The position numbers and the translations under genes were made by a program. This document shows, piece after piece, positions 1-10,800 of a stretch of DNA of 64,000 bases; the first letter of the stretch is position 1, and each line of letters starts with the position of its first letter. The notes under the pieces are model-generated. The model did no database searches and was not told the origin of the DNA. It saw only the letters and a list, made by a program, of their open reading frames with translations. Source of the stretch: Acinetobacter sp. WU_MDCI_Axc73 (GTDB taxonomy: Bacteria > Pseudomonadota > Gammaproteobacteria > Pseudomonadales > Moraxellaceae); the NCBI RefSeq assembly GCF_025562455.1, contig NZ_JAHPRO010000010.1:62001-126000 (forward strand). Reading direction: 5' to 3'.

Positions 1-554
1 TCGGGAATATGTTGAGCATTTCCATCCCATGATAATTCTGCCAAATTATGGGTGATGCTGCCTGAACCAATTAACAGAATTTGGCGTTCGCGTAATGGAG
101 CAAGCACTTTGCCAATTTGATAAATTTCATCTGCATTCATGTTCATCGGCAATGAGATTTCAATCACAGCTATATCTGCCTCAGGATACATATGTAATAA
201 CGGCATCCAGACACCATGATCACGTGGACGAGTGCTATTTGCATGTGCAGGAATATGCTGTTCCGCCAGTAATTTCAAGATTTCTTCAGCTAACTCTGGT
301 TCACCTGGGGCGGGATAGTGAATCTGATACAACTCTTTGGGAAAACCACGAAAATCATGCCATGTCTGAGGGCGTGTCGAGGTGCTAATTTCAAGTGACT
401 GACTTTCCCAGTGTGCAGACATGATTACAATGGCCTGAGGTTTAGGTAAGTTAAAACTCAAACGGTGTAAAGCAGGACCTACTTGTTCTGGATCTAGCGC
501 AAGCATAGGTGAACCATGAGAGATAAATAGCCCGGGGAGTGTTTGTAAATTCAT
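1..554 (-). CDS. ygiD: LigB-family extradiol dioxygenase (4,5-DOPA dioxygenase-like), 5' part only
   Basis: Reading the minus strand from the ATG at 554 gives a protein starting MNLQTLPGLFISHGSPMLAL that stays open to the window edge, so about 184 N-terminal residues are present and the C-terminus is outside. The SHGSP motif near residue 13, SAHWES near residue 46, and a later HGVWMPL segment match the metal-binding and active-site histidines of LigB-type class III extradiol ring-cleavage dioxygenases, of which E. coli YgiD is the model. Family members open catechol rings such as that of L-DOPA; the real substrate here is unknown. It points the same way as rlmH and lies 81 bp downstream of it, with no obvious terminator between, so co-transcription is possible. 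Confidence 0.85.
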   Translation of the reverse strand, partial: MNLQTLPGLFISHGSPMLALDPEQVGPALHRLSFNLPKPQAIVIMSAHWESQSLEISTSTRPQTWHDFRGFPKELYQIHYPAPGEPELAEEILKLLAEQHIPAHANSTRPRDHGVWMPLLHMYPEADIAVIEISLPMNMNADEIYQIGKVLAPLRERQILLIGSGSITHNLAELSWDGNAQHIP

Positions 555-635
555 GCTGCTTACCTCATACAAATATCATTTTATCTTGTCAAACAAATAA
601 AATTTTAGTTTGATAATTTTGTCTCCAACGATGCA

Positions 636-1115
636 TCAAGCACGGTGATAAGGATGATTATGGTTGATGCTCATGGCTCGATACAGTTGCTCAATCAATA
701 AAATTCGAACCATCGGGTGTGGCATTGTGAGTTTTGATAAAGACCAATGCCAGGCAGCCGCTTGACGAACTTGATCAGATAATCCATCTGGGCCACCAAT
801 AGCTAAAGCTACATCATTGCCTTCAAGCATCCATGATTTCATGGTTGCAGCCAGTTTTTCTGTACTTAATTCTCGACCACCAACTTCCAGTGCAATCAAG
901 GTCTCATTTGGTTTTAAAGCATTCAGAATAGTTTCACCTTCAATTTGGCAATATTTTAAAATATCTGCTTCTGAATCATTTTTTCCACGTTTCGCCATCG
1001 GTAACTCAATCACTTGAGTCTGCACAAAAGGTTGTATTCGTTTGAAATAATCTTCAAAACCTGTAACTACCCAAGCTGGCATTTTCTGACCAATTGTGAG
1101 GATGCGAATTTTCAT
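636..1115 (-). CDS. rlmH: 23S rRNA pseudouridine-1915 N3-methyltransferase RlmH
   Basis: This 159-residue protein starts MKIRILTIGQKMPAWV, matches the family's normal length (about 155-160) and carries the SPOUT knot motifs LIALEVGGRELSTE and ALAIGGPDGLSDQVR, plus the C-terminal QLYRAMSINHNHPYHRA tail that closes the AdoMet pocket and binds rRNA. RlmH methylates N3 of pseudouridine 1915 in helix 69 of 23S rRNA on assembled 70S ribosomes, using S-adenosylmethionine. The gene lies downstream of a strong hairpin-plus-T-run (1237-1274) on the same strand, so it either has its own promoter in the 120 bp before its start or depends on readthrough of that terminator. Identification is close to certain from the tail alone. 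Confidence 0.96.
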   Translation of the reverse strand: MKIRILTIGQKMPAWVVTGFEDYFKRIQPFVQTQVIELPMAKRGKNDSEADILKYCQIEGETILNALKPNETLIALEVGGRELSTEKLAATMKSWMLEGNDVALAIGGPDGLSDQVRQAAAWHWSLSKLTMPHPMVRILLIEQLYRAMSINHNHPYHRA

Positions 1116-1236
1116 AATGTGACTCGATGCTCAATGCGAACAAATCTAAGTATAACGGGGATCCTATCAGGCTTCATGTCGATTGTAATGGTATCTATTT
1201 GAATGATTAAGCCTTAAACAAAAAAACTGGGGGCAT

Positions 1237-1274
1237 AAAAAAACGCAGCCCATCAAAAGCGTGAAAGGGCTGCG
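1237..1274 (-). terminator. rho-independent terminator of the candidate small RNA
   Basis: Eight G/C-rich pairs (1244-1251 with 1267-1274) around a 15-nt loop are followed on the minus strand by seven T (plus-strand A run 1237-1243). The T run is only on the minus-strand 3' side, which gives the direction. Confidence 0.7.
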
Positions 1275-1344
1275 GTTAAAAGGTCATCTGTCTGGAGAAT
1301 CAGATGACCAGACTAAATTCAGCAAACTAAAATGATGAATTGTT
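1237..1344 (-). ncRNA. candidate small RNA (about 108 nt) between lon and rlmH
   Basis: On the minus strand a good sigma-70 promoter (1351-1378) is followed by about 108 nt with two hairpins and a rho-independent end. Stem 1 pairs 1301-1309 with 1282-1290 (nine perfect pairs, GGUCAUCUG with CAGAUGACC). Stem 2 pairs 1267-1274 with 1244-1251 (CGCAGCCC with GGGCUGCG) and is followed by seven U. A rival helix, GUCUGG (1308-1313) with CCAGAC (1290-1295), overlaps stem 1. No start codon with a Shine-Dalgarno opens a useful reading frame. The lon transcript already ends at its own 12-bp terminator (1391-1418), so this unit is separate from lon. It is a stand-alone RNA, or an attenuated leader of rlmH. 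I do not recognise the family. Confidence 0.45.
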
Positions 1345-1350
1345 ACTTTT

Positions 1351-1378
1351 ATTATGGAGTTAATTGATTAATTTTCAA
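1351..1378 (-). promoter_or_regulatory. predicted sigma-70 promoter for the lon-rlmH intergenic RNA
   Basis: On the minus strand TTGAAA (1373-1378) is followed after 16 nt by CATAAT (1351-1356); each hexamer matches five of six consensus bases. With 17 nt spacing the -10 would read ATAATA. The start of transcription would be near 1344. No other gene start lies within 230 bp downstream. Confidence 0.5.
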
Positions 1379-1390
1379 CCTAATAAATGT

Positions 1391-1418
1391 AAAAAAGAGA
1401 GCCTGAGCTCTCTTTTTT
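1391..1418. terminator. bidirectional terminator after lon
   Basis: A perfect 12-bp stem, AAAAAAGAGAGC with GCTCTCTTTTTT around CTGA, gives a T run in both directions. It begins 18 bp after the lon stop codon on the minus strand. Confidence 0.85.
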
Positions 1419-1435
1419 ATTGACATAGTGTGAGA

Positions 1436-3862
1436 TTAATGGCGTGCAGCTTTTGATTCTTCAACAGGTTTTACGATCGGCGTTTTTGCAAGTGGTTTAG
1501 GCTGTTCAGTTAAAGCCAATGGCAGAATCTCATCGATGCTTTTCACTGCTTTAATTTCCAGACCTTCTTTCACATTATCTGGAATTTCAGCTAAATCACG
1601 TACGTTATCCTGCGGGATAAACACCAGTTTGATACCGCCACGGTGTGCGGCTAAAAGTTTCTCTTTCAAGCCACCAATACGAAGTGCATTACCACGTAAA
1701 GAGGTTTCACCTGTCATGGCAATATCAGCGCGGATTGGAATCCCAGTAAATGCAGAAACCAATGCTGTTGTTAATGCTAATCCAGCAGAAGGACCATCTT
1801 TAGGGGTTGCACCTTCAGGCAAGTGAACGTGAACATCAGTTTCTTCAAAACGAGAAGCCTCGATTCCCAATTCATCTGCACGAGTACGAACCACGGTCAT
1901 TGCAGCGGTAATCGATTCTTTCATGACATCACCAAGCGAACCGGTAGTAATGAATTTACCTTTACCTTTAACAGCTGCTACCTCGATGGTCAATAACTCT
2001 CCACCTACTGAAGTCCAAGCCAAACCATTAACACGGCCCACTTGAGCTTCATCTTCAGCCATACCGTAGTCAAATTTATGTGCACCTAAGTAGTCTGGCA
2101 AATTTTCACCAGTAACATCGATATGCAAATTTTTTGACTTTTTACTAACGGCTTCTTTCACCACTTTACGTGCAATTTTAGAGACTTCTCGTTCTAAACT
2201 ACGCACACCAGCTTCACGGGTGTAACGACGAACGATATCTCGAATTGCTTCTTCATGAACTGTCAATTCACTGCTACGCAAACCATTGTCTTTAATTGCT
2301 TTTGGTACGAGGTAACGTTCAGCAATATTGACTTTCTCTTCCTCGGTATAACCCGGTAAGCGAATGACTTCCATACGATCCAGCAGCGCTTCTGGAATAT
2401 TCATGCTGTTGGCAGTACAAATAAACATCACTTCTGATAAGTCCAGATCAAGATCTAAGTAGTGATCGTTGAACTTACTATTTTGTGATGGATCTAGAAC
2501 TTCGAGCAGAGCAGAAGCAGGGTCGCCACGATAATCCTGCGCCATCTTGTCAATTTCATCGAGCAAGAATAAAGGATTCTTGACACCGACTTTGGTCAAT
2601 GACTGCACAATTTTACCCGGCATCGCACCAATATAAGTACGACGGTGACCACGAATCTCAGCTTCGTCACGTACACCACCTAAGGCCATACGCACAAATT
2701 CGCGTCCCGTAGCTTTTGCAATAGACTCACCGAGTGAGGTTTTACCCACTCCAGGAGGACCAACCAAACACAAAATTGGGCCACGAAGTTTTTTCACACG
2801 GGACTGAACCGCTAGATATTCCACAATACGGTCTTTGACATCATCTAGACCATAGTGGTCAGCATCCAAAATTTCCTGAGCTTTTTTCAGGTTGATACTG
2901 ACTTTACTTGCGGTATTCCATGGAGTATCCAGAATCACTTCAAGATAATTACGAACTACAGCCGCTTCGCTCGAAGCTGGTTGCATTGCTTTTAACTTGC
3001 GAAACTCAGCTTCCGCTTTTTTACGGACGTGTTCGGGTAAATCTGCTTCAGCCAGACGTTTTTCAATTTCAGCAACGTCATCTTCAGCACCGCCATTCAT
3101 ATCGGAAAGCTCACGCTGAATCACTTTCATTTTTTCATTAAGAAAGTATTCGCGCTGATTTTTTTCCATTTGGCGTTTTACATTGTCATGCAATGTTTGC
3201 TCAATTTGTTGTTCAGCAGATTGTTGAGTTAAATAAGTGGTTAGCTCTTGCAAATGTGCTTCAAACTCATCATGTTCCAGAAATTTCTGTTTTACATCGA
3301 TATTTAAGGGCACACGAGTCGCGACGAAGAACATGAGTTGTAATAAGTCGTCGATTTTGTTTGCAGCCGTCACCAACTCACGGGCATTACGTAATTTTGC
3401 TTCTGCATATTGAGCAAATAAAGTCCGTAACTCCTGCAACCGAGTTTCTTGATCAGTTTTATCCATACTAACCGCCATCGGACTTAATTGATGTTCGGCT
3501 GTCAGATGGCTATCTTCATCAATAATCTTGGTCAGTTTTGAACGATATAAACCTTCAATTAGAACCTTAATACAGTTTTCATCATTTTCGTGATTCACAA
3601 CTTGCACAATCTTCGCGACAGTACCGTATTGATAAAGGTTGTCGTGATCAATTTCTTCGGTAAGAGAATCTTTTTGTGCAACTACAAATACTAAATTGTC
3701 ACTGTTACGAGCCACATCCACTGCATTGATCGATTTTTCACGACCCACGAATAGCGCAATTTGCATGTGTGGATAAACCACAACATCACGCAACGCTAAA
3801 AGCGGTAATACACTTGGAACCTGAGGCTCTAAGGTTTCTATATTCATAATATTTTCAGACAT
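1436..3862 (-). CDS. lon: ATP-dependent protease Lon
   Basis: Lon is a cytosolic AAA+ serine protease that unfolds and degrades damaged or short-lived regulatory proteins. The order is normal: N-terminal substrate domain, a coiled region near residues 190-270, the AAA+ module with Walker A GPPGVGKT near residue 366 and Walker B LFLLDEIDK, and the protease domain with the catalytic serine in PKDGPSAG near residue 690 and its lysine about 43 residues on. I place the start at the ATG at 3862, which has AGGAG five bases upstream; a GTG two codons earlier directly abuts that AGGA and is a poor start. This gives 808 residues, slightly longer than E. coli Lon because of a proline- and lysine-rich C-terminal tail. 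A bidirectional terminator follows. Confidence 0.97.
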   Translation of the reverse strand: MSENIMNIETLEPQVPSVLPLLALRDVVVYPHMQIALFVGREKSINAVDVARNSDNLVFVVAQKDSLTEEIDHDNLYQYGTVAKIVQVVNHENDENCIKVLIEGLYRSKLTKIIDEDSHLTAEHQLSPMAVSMDKTDQETRLQELRTLFAQYAEAKLRNARELVTAANKIDDLLQLMFFVATRVPLNIDVKQKFLEHDEFEAHLQELTTYLTQQSAEQQIEQTLHDNVKRQMEKNQREYFLNEKMKVIQRELSDMNGGAEDDVAEIEKRLAEADLPEHVRKKAEAEFRKLKAMQPASSEAAVVRNYLEVILDTPWNTASKVSINLKKAQEILDADHYGLDDVKDRIVEYLAVQSRVKKLRGPILCLVGPPGVGKTSLGESIAKATGREFVRMALGGVRDEAEIRGHRRTYIGAMPGKIVQSLTKVGVKNPLFLLDEIDKMAQDYRGDPASALLEVLDPSQNSKFNDHYLDLDLDLSEVMFICTANSMNIPEALLDRMEVIRLPGYTEEEKVNIAERYLVPKAIKDNGLRSSELTVHEEAIRDIVRRYTREAGVRSLEREVSKIARKVVKEAVSKKSKNLHIDVTGENLPDYLGAHKFDYGMAEDEAQVGRVNGLAWTSVGGELLTIEVAAVKGKGKFITTGSLGDVMKESITAAMTVVRTRADELGIEASRFEETDVHVHLPEGATPKDGPSAGLALTTALVSAFTGIPIRADIAMTGETSLRGNALRIGGLKEKLLAAHRGGIKLVFIPQDNVRDLAEIPDNVKEGLEIKAVKSIDEILPLALTEQPKPLAKTPIVKPVEESKAARH

Positions 3863-3994
3863 GGGCACTCCTAATGAGTGACAACAATGTTGCCATGTTT
3901 TTTATAGTGATGTGTATTTTGAAAATTACAAGGGCATTCATATAGAAAATGCAAAAAAATAAGCAAATCAGTCGGAATTCTTTAGATCAGCAGC

Positions 3995-4570
3995 TTAGCG
4001 TTTAAAATGATAGATAGCGTGAGGTGTCAGAAGTGCATCCAATGGCTGATCCCATGCTTGACGAGGCAAGGTTTGATCAAGTAATTGAAAAGTGTGAGCT
4101 AAGCCTAAACGAAACGGTTGATGTGGTGCTGTTGCTAATGTGCGGTCATAAAAACCACCGCCCATTCCCATTCGTGTTCCATGATGATCACAGGCGACTA
4201 AAGGCATTATTACTAAATCAAGATGAGAGACAGAATAACCACGACTTGCCATTGGTTCTTTCATGCCTAAAGGATGATGAGAAAACCGCTTATTTCGATA
4301 TTGATGAGAGCTCACTTTCACCCAGACCAATTTATTATTCATATTACAGATCATGGGTAAATAAACTTGTTTTTTTAATTTATAACATTCTTCTATGAGC
4401 AATCTCGTATGAACTTCACCAAATGCATGAAGATATAAACCTATTTTTTGATGATCGGTCTTTGTTAGAAATTGTCTAAAAAAAAATAAAGCCGAGGAGG
4501 CTAATTTTTTTTGCTGAAATTTATTTAGCTGTTTGCGCTTCTGAATTAAAGTTTTACGAATATTTTTCAT
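3995..4570 (-). CDS. ygfA: 5-formyltetrahydrofolate cyclo-ligase
   Basis: This protein of 191 residues begins MKNIRKTLIQKRKQL, a basic helix typical of the family, and has the signature LVACDHHGTRMGMGGGFYDR near residues 125-145, the ATP- and folate-binding loop of 5-formyltetrahydrofolate cyclo-ligases. The enzyme uses ATP to convert 5-formyltetrahydrofolate to 5,10-methenyltetrahydrofolate, returning a storage or dead-end form to one-carbon metabolism. It is the first gene upstream of lon on the same strand, 132 bp away. In enterobacteria ygfA follows the 6S RNA gene, but here the upstream DNA is AT-rich and I see no 6S-like structure. Confidence 0.9.
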   Translation of the reverse strand: MKNIRKTLIQKRKQLNKFQQKKLASSALFFFRQFLTKTDHQKIGLYLHAFGEVHTRLLIEECYKLKKQVYLPMICNMNNKLVWVKVSSHQYRNKRFSHHPLGMKEPMASRGYSVSHLDLVIMPLVACDHHGTRMGMGGGFYDRTLATAPHQPFRLGLAHTFQLLDQTLPRQAWDQPLDALLTPHAIYHFKR

Positions 4571-4884
4571 ATTTTACAAAATGCCAACTATCTAACAAAT
4601 AAATACACAAAATTAAAAGAATATCTCACATGAATTTTATCAAAAAAATAATTAAATTAACCTAATGAATAAGTCTAAATACAAAATTTAATAGAAAATC
4701 CATAATTCCTATTAATTATATTAAATTATACATAGGGATTAAAAACAAAAACTTAACAATATGTTTTATTCGATCATGTTTTTTGTTTTTAGTGTGATGG
4801 ATTTATCATTATTTTATTTTTAAATTATAGACTTTAACCAAAATCAAAAAATCCTATAACTTACTTTACTGGCGGTAATAAATA
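4571..4884. other. AT-rich intergenic region upstream of the adhesin gene
   Basis: This 314-bp stretch between the divergent ygfA and ata genes is very AT-rich, with many A and T runs that would favour bending and nucleoid-protein (H-NS type) binding. It must hold both promoters. I cannot choose a -35/-10 pair with confidence. Before the ata ATG the only Shine-Dalgarno-like stretch is GGCGG about ten bases upstream. No reading frame of more than a dozen codons looks real. Confidence 0.5.
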
Positions 4885-7800
4885 ATGAACAAAGTATACA
4901 GAGTCATATGGAACGCTTCTTTAGGAGCATGGGTTGCGGTTTCTGAGTTAGCTAAATCTAAAAGCAAATCAAAATCAGTAAAGAAAACAGCACAGATTGC
5001 CATTGTAGCGACGACAATTGCATTTGCTGTATCGGCTCATGCGCAGGATATCGATGAAGATTTAAATGTAACAGGTGATATAACAGCTACGGGGGAGATG
5101 ACTGGTTCGGATGTAACTACAACGAATGGCGCATCTCTCAATGAGTTGAATAATAAAGTAAATGACACTTCTACAGGTTTAGCAACTAAAGCATCCCAAA
5201 CTGATTTCAATACACTCAATAATCAAGTCAATAACACGACAACAGGTTTAGCGACCAAAGCATCTAAAGACGATGTAAATGCTGCAAAAACCGAAGTGCT
5301 GGAGGGTAACAACATTAAAGTTACTCCTTCTAATGGCAGTAACGGTCAAACGATTTATACAGTTCAAACAGCAGATGAAGTGACTTTTAATAAAGTCACT
5401 GTAGGCGGCACAATTATTGATGATGGGCAAATTACAGTTGCAAAGGATGGAACCATTGCAGCAGGCTCACAACAAGTGATTACAGGCAATCAGTTTTATG
5501 AGCTAGAACAAAAACTTTTTAACAGTGGTGCGCAAGGCATTAAATATTTCCACGCAAATTCAAACTTGGATGATTCGGCCGCCTATGGTACAGACTCTGT
5601 CGCTGTAGGACCCAAAGCAATTACTAATAAATCCGCCACTGACTCTATCGCGATTGGTACAAATGCACTCGTAGGAACCCAAGATGACGGTACAACACCA
5701 GCTCCAACTGATGGGGTAGAGTCTATTGCTATTGGTAAAGATACTATCGCTTTAGGTAACAAAAATACCGTTATTGGTCAGGCTGCAACTGTCGATTCAA
5801 AATATGTTACCAGCTCTTTAGCTCTTGGTGATTCTGCAAAAGTCACAGGTGACGATAGTAATAATGCTTTGGCGATCGGATCTAATGCTGTATCAAGTGC
5901 CGCAGGCGCAAGTGCAATAGGGAATGCAGCAGCAGCTAGTGGTTCAAATGCTACGGCAATAGGCGGAAATTCGAATGCTTCAGCAACAAACGCAACGGCT
6001 ATTGGTGAGAACTCAACTGCTGGTGCTGATGCAGGTACAGCAATAGGAAGTAACTCTCAGGCAAATAGTACTAATGCGGTATCAATTGGTAGTAATGCTG
6101 GACTAGGTACAACTAACTTACCAGGGAATGCCAATCAAAATCATATCGCAATCGGCACATCGTCTGGTCAAAACATAACTGGCAATGAAAATATTGCAAT
6201 TGGTTTGGAAGCCTCCAATAACACATCGGGTAGTTATAATATTGCAATTGGCTCCAAAGCAGGTCAGGGCGCTACAGGAGAGGAAAGTGTAAGTATTGGT
6301 TATATCTCTAATCAAGGTTCGACTGCAATTAATCATACCACCGCACTTGGAGCGAGAACTCAATCTGGACAAAATGCTGTGGCAGTTGGATATTCTGCAA
6401 ACGCCAGTAATCAAGGTGCAGTTGCAGTAGGCTCATTATCAAAAGTTCAGGGTGTGGATGACGGCACAGGCAATATCACAAATGCAGATAACGGCGTTGC
6501 ACTAGGTACAAATGCATGGTCACAGGATAATAGTATTGCACTTGGAGCAAACTCTATTGCATCAAGCACTGCCTCGCAAACTCAAGCTGGATATATTACC
6601 TCTGCGTTAATTGGTGATCAGGGCGTAGTTTCAGTCGGTGCCGATTCCAATGGATCAACTGCATCTTTTAACCGTCGAATCGTACATGTCGCTGATGGTG
6701 CTGGAGATTATGATGCAGTTAACGTTAACCAATTAAGAAAGGCACAGGAAAAAGTTGCAGATATTATTGGTGGTAATGTGACTGTTAATAGTCAAACTGG
6801 GGATTATTCTCAAATCACGCTCAAAGATACGAGCGGTAAAGAGTATCAATATAATACAGTTGTTGAAGCTTTAGGTGCACTTAGTACAGGAGCAATCCAG
6901 CTTCCTGCTACAGAAAATGCAGTGACTTATACAGATGCCTCATCTAAACAAATTAATCTTCGTCCAAATACAGTGATTAGTGGGGTTGCTGAAGGTAAAG
7001 TTGGTACAGACGCGGTCAATCTTGAACAAATGCAACAAGCCGTTGAAGAAAGTCGTGCTAAATATATTAGTGTGAACTCAACGACCAAAGGTAATCGTGC
7101 CAACGAAGGAGCTACAGGTATTAATGCGGTGGCGATCGGTCCAGATGCTATAGCTGCAAACAATAATAGTACCGCTATCGGCTCAAAAGTTCAGTCTTTG
7201 GGGGATTATGCAACCGTTATCGGAACTGCGGATTCAGTTGTATACGATACGGCAGGTGTAGCAATAGGTAATCACGCGATTAGTCGCGGTGAAGGCAGTA
7301 TTGTGATAGGTAAAGATGCTAAAGCAGAACCTCAAACATCACCAACGGGCAAAATTGACAATGCAATTGCTATTGGTACTCAAGCTTTAGTCACGAATGA
7401 AAAAGGGATTGCAATTGGTCAAAATACAATTGCTGAAGGTGCTGAAAGTATTGCTCAAGGTTATGATTCAAGATCAATTGGAAATGCCTCTACTGCAATT
7501 GGTGTAAGTTCTCGTGCCAGTGCAGAAAATGCTTATGCATTGGGTACAAATGCTAATTCCTCAGCGACCAATGCGCTTGCATTTGGTAATGCTGCGAAAT
7601 CAACTGCTACGGATTCAATTGCAACAGGAACGAATGCAACTACTTATGCGACCAATGCGGTAGCATTAGGTAAAGGTGCTGTTTCAGGCAAGGCCAATCC
7701 AACTAAAGAAGAAATAGATAATAATTCCAACTCTGATACGATCGCGATAGGCACTAATAGCTTTGCACAAATTAAAAATTCGCTAGCAGTTGGTAATACT

Positions 7801-10800
7801 GCAAGAGCAACTGAAGAAAGTTCACTTGCTTTAGGTACAGAATCTCAAGCAACTGCAGAAGATGCAATTTCAGTTGGCCAAAAATCACAAGCTTCGGGTT
7901 TAAATAGTTTGGCCTTGGGTAAAGAGGCACTGGCTACTCAAGAAAGTGCAATCGCGCAGGGTTATGGTGCGAAAGCTTTAAATACTAATACCATTGCTCA
8001 GGGCGTAAATGCTCAGGCTTCTGCTGATTATGCAATTGTTACAGGTACAAATGCTTTAGCGACTGGAAAAAATGCTATAGCTCAAGGGTTAAATGCACAA
8101 GCAATGGCAAATAATGCGGTAGCCATTGGTGCTAATACAAGTGTAACAAATGCAAATGCAGTCGCATTAGGAAGTAATTCGGTATCAGGCAATTATAATC
8201 AAACTACAAAAAGCACCATTAATGGTAGGGATTATAACTATGCAGGTTCTGGTGCAAGTTTATCCACTGTTAGTGTTGGTTCAAAGGATAGTGAAAGACA
8301 AATTATAAATGTTGCGGCAGGTCGAGTAAGCTCAACAAGTACAGATGCTATTAACGGAAGTCAACTCTTTGCAGTACAGCAGGAAGTTCAACAGCCTTTA
8401 AGTTTTGCAGGTGACAGTGGAACTAAAGTTGATCGTAAACTTGGTGAGGAACTCAAGATTACAGGGGGGGCAACGAGTGCATTAACGGAAGGTAATATTG
8501 GTGTAGTCGCCAATGGTTCCGATACGTTGCAGTTAAAATTGGCGAAAGATGTGAATTTAACCAGTGCAGGTAGTTTAACGGTCGGTAACAGTAAAGTAAC
8601 TGATGGAAAAGTGGAAATAAAAGATTCCTCCAATAATAGCAATGTGAGTACCTCGACAAATAATGTCATTACAGCGGGTGCGAGTACAAACACGATCGAT
8701 GCTAATACCATTACATTAAAAAATGCAGCTAATAATGTCGTGCTTAGTGGTACAACAGGAACTTTAACTGGCTTAACCAATAAAACTCTATCCGTATCAG
8801 GATTTGCAACAGAAGGCCGAGCAGCGACTGAAGAGCAGTTAAAGCTGGTGAATGATACGGTCAATAAAGGTTGGAACATCACGACCAATAAAGATACAGC
8901 CAATAAGTCCAATGTAGCCCCAGATGCAACAGTAGATTTCTCCAATAGTGATAACAATATTACAGTAAGTCATACAGACACTAATGTGGATGTGAAACTA
9001 GCAGAAGTTGTCAATATTGGGGGGCAGCCTGGAGGCGCTACCATTAGTGTTAATGGTAAGAATGGAACGATTACTGGTTTAACCAATAAAACTTTTGATC
9101 CAAATAATTATACAACTGGTCGTGCAGCGACTGAAGATCAACTTGCGACACCACTTACATTCACAGGGGATAATGCAGGTGTAAATGTTCAACGTAAATT
9201 GGGTGAGCAACTCAGTATTGTCGGTGGTGAATCTGTCGCAGCAAATTTAACCGATAATAACATTGGTGTTGTTGCAGATAGCACTACTAATAAACTCACG
9301 GTCAAACTTTCTAAAGACATCAAACTTGATAGTGTGAATGCTGCGGGTACAGTGATCGATAGTAAGGGGTTAACGTTTGTTGATTCAAGTGGTGGGGCTA
9401 TTCCAAATTCACCAAGTATCAGCGCAACAGGTATCAATGCTGGAACCAATAAGATTACTAATGTTGGCGCTGGAGCAATTACTGATACTTCAATGGATGC
9501 TGTGAACGGTAGTCAGATCAAAGGCATTATTGATAAAGGCTTTACCGTCAGTTCAAATGGAAATACAGCAGCTAAGGATACGATTGCCTTAGGTGAAAAT
9601 GTTGATTTCAGTGCAACTGATAATAATATTAAAGTAACTAATACTGGAAATAATCAAATTACTTTTGGTCTGGAACCTGTCATTAAAGTCGGGCCTGCGA
9701 CTGGAGGAAATCCTGTTACTATTGATGGCAATACTGGTGAAATTACAGGTCTAACCAATAAAACGACGACAAGCTCAGACTTTGCAACCGTAGGGCGTGC
9801 AGCGACAGAAGAGCAATTAAAGACGATCCAGACAGGTTTAACGGATTCAGGTTTTGGTCTTAAAGCAGCGGATAGTAATACGGTTAATAAAAAGTTAGGA
9901 GAAACAATTGATATTGTGGGTGCTGATAGCAATATCACCACCAAAGTCGTGAATGATCAGATTGCAGTGGAACTTTCCAAAAATATAGATTTGAGTAAAG
10001 CGGGTAGTTTAACGGTTGGTAACAGTGAAGTAACTGATGGCAAGGTTGAACTAAATGATGGAACAAAATCTAATACCAGTACTGTAGACGGTACAGTGGT
10101 ATCCGATGGAACAAATACGACCACCATAGGTACATCACAAATCACAGTCGGAGCTGGATCAAATCCAGTTATTATTAATGGTGCTACAGGTCTTATTAGT
10201 GGATTAAGCAACACCACATGGGATCCAAATGCAACTTATAACCAAAAGCAAGCGGCCACAGAAGAGCAGCTTAAATCGGTCAGTGATGTTGCTCAAAATG
10301 CCAATCAAGGCTGGAACGTTAAATCCGATTCAACTTTAGCATCCACTCAGGTTAAACCAGCAGATACTGTTGATATAGGTCTTGCGAATGGCGAAAATAA
10401 CCTTAAAGTTGCGGCGACTAATAGTAATGGAACAACCACTATTGACTTTAGTCTGAATAGAGATTTGTTGCTAGACAGTGTGAATGCAGGTGGAACAGTT
10501 ATTGATAATACTGGTCTAAGATTTGTTGATCCTATTACAGGTTTACCACTCACCAACTCCCCGTCGATCTCTTTGGGTGGAATTAACGCAGGTAACCAAA
10601 TTATTAGCAATGTTGCCCCAGGTCAAAATGGGACGGATGCTGTTAATGTTAATCAGTTAAATGATGTTAAGGCGATTGCAGAAGAAGGATGGATATTTAC
10701 CACAGCCACATCAGGTAAAGGCCAAGTATTCAATTCATCTCTGCAAACGATTAAGCCAAATCAAACCTTTACCATGATTTCTGGCGATAACGTGGAGCTT

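Noticed and set aside
95-388. 97-codon plus-strand frame at the left edge
   Set aside because: It is antisense to the LigB-type dioxygenase gene, whose histidine motifs are clear.
3863-3994. Possible heat-shock (sigma-32) promoter before lon
   Set aside because: A CTTGTAA element is present but no acceptable CCCCATNT-type -10 follows at the right distance; a weak sigma-70 pair with 19-nt spacing is no better.
4024-4398. 124-codon plus-strand frame
   Set aside because: It is antisense to ygfA, whose ATP/folate-binding motif is intact.
5600-8200. Regular short repeats that could suggest a CRISPR array or tandem repeat locus
   Set aside because: The repeats are degenerate 14-residue protein head repeats in frame with the adhesin; there are no constant repeats with unique spacers.
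8388-8957. Long minus-strand open frame of 189 codons inside the adhesin gene, and similar ones at 9189-9449, 9654-9944, 9957-10217 and 10347-10610
   Set aside because: They are antisense shadows produced by the repetitive, threonine- and asparagine-rich adhesin coding sequence. Their valine/leucine/serine composition mirrors that and none has a ribosome-binding site.
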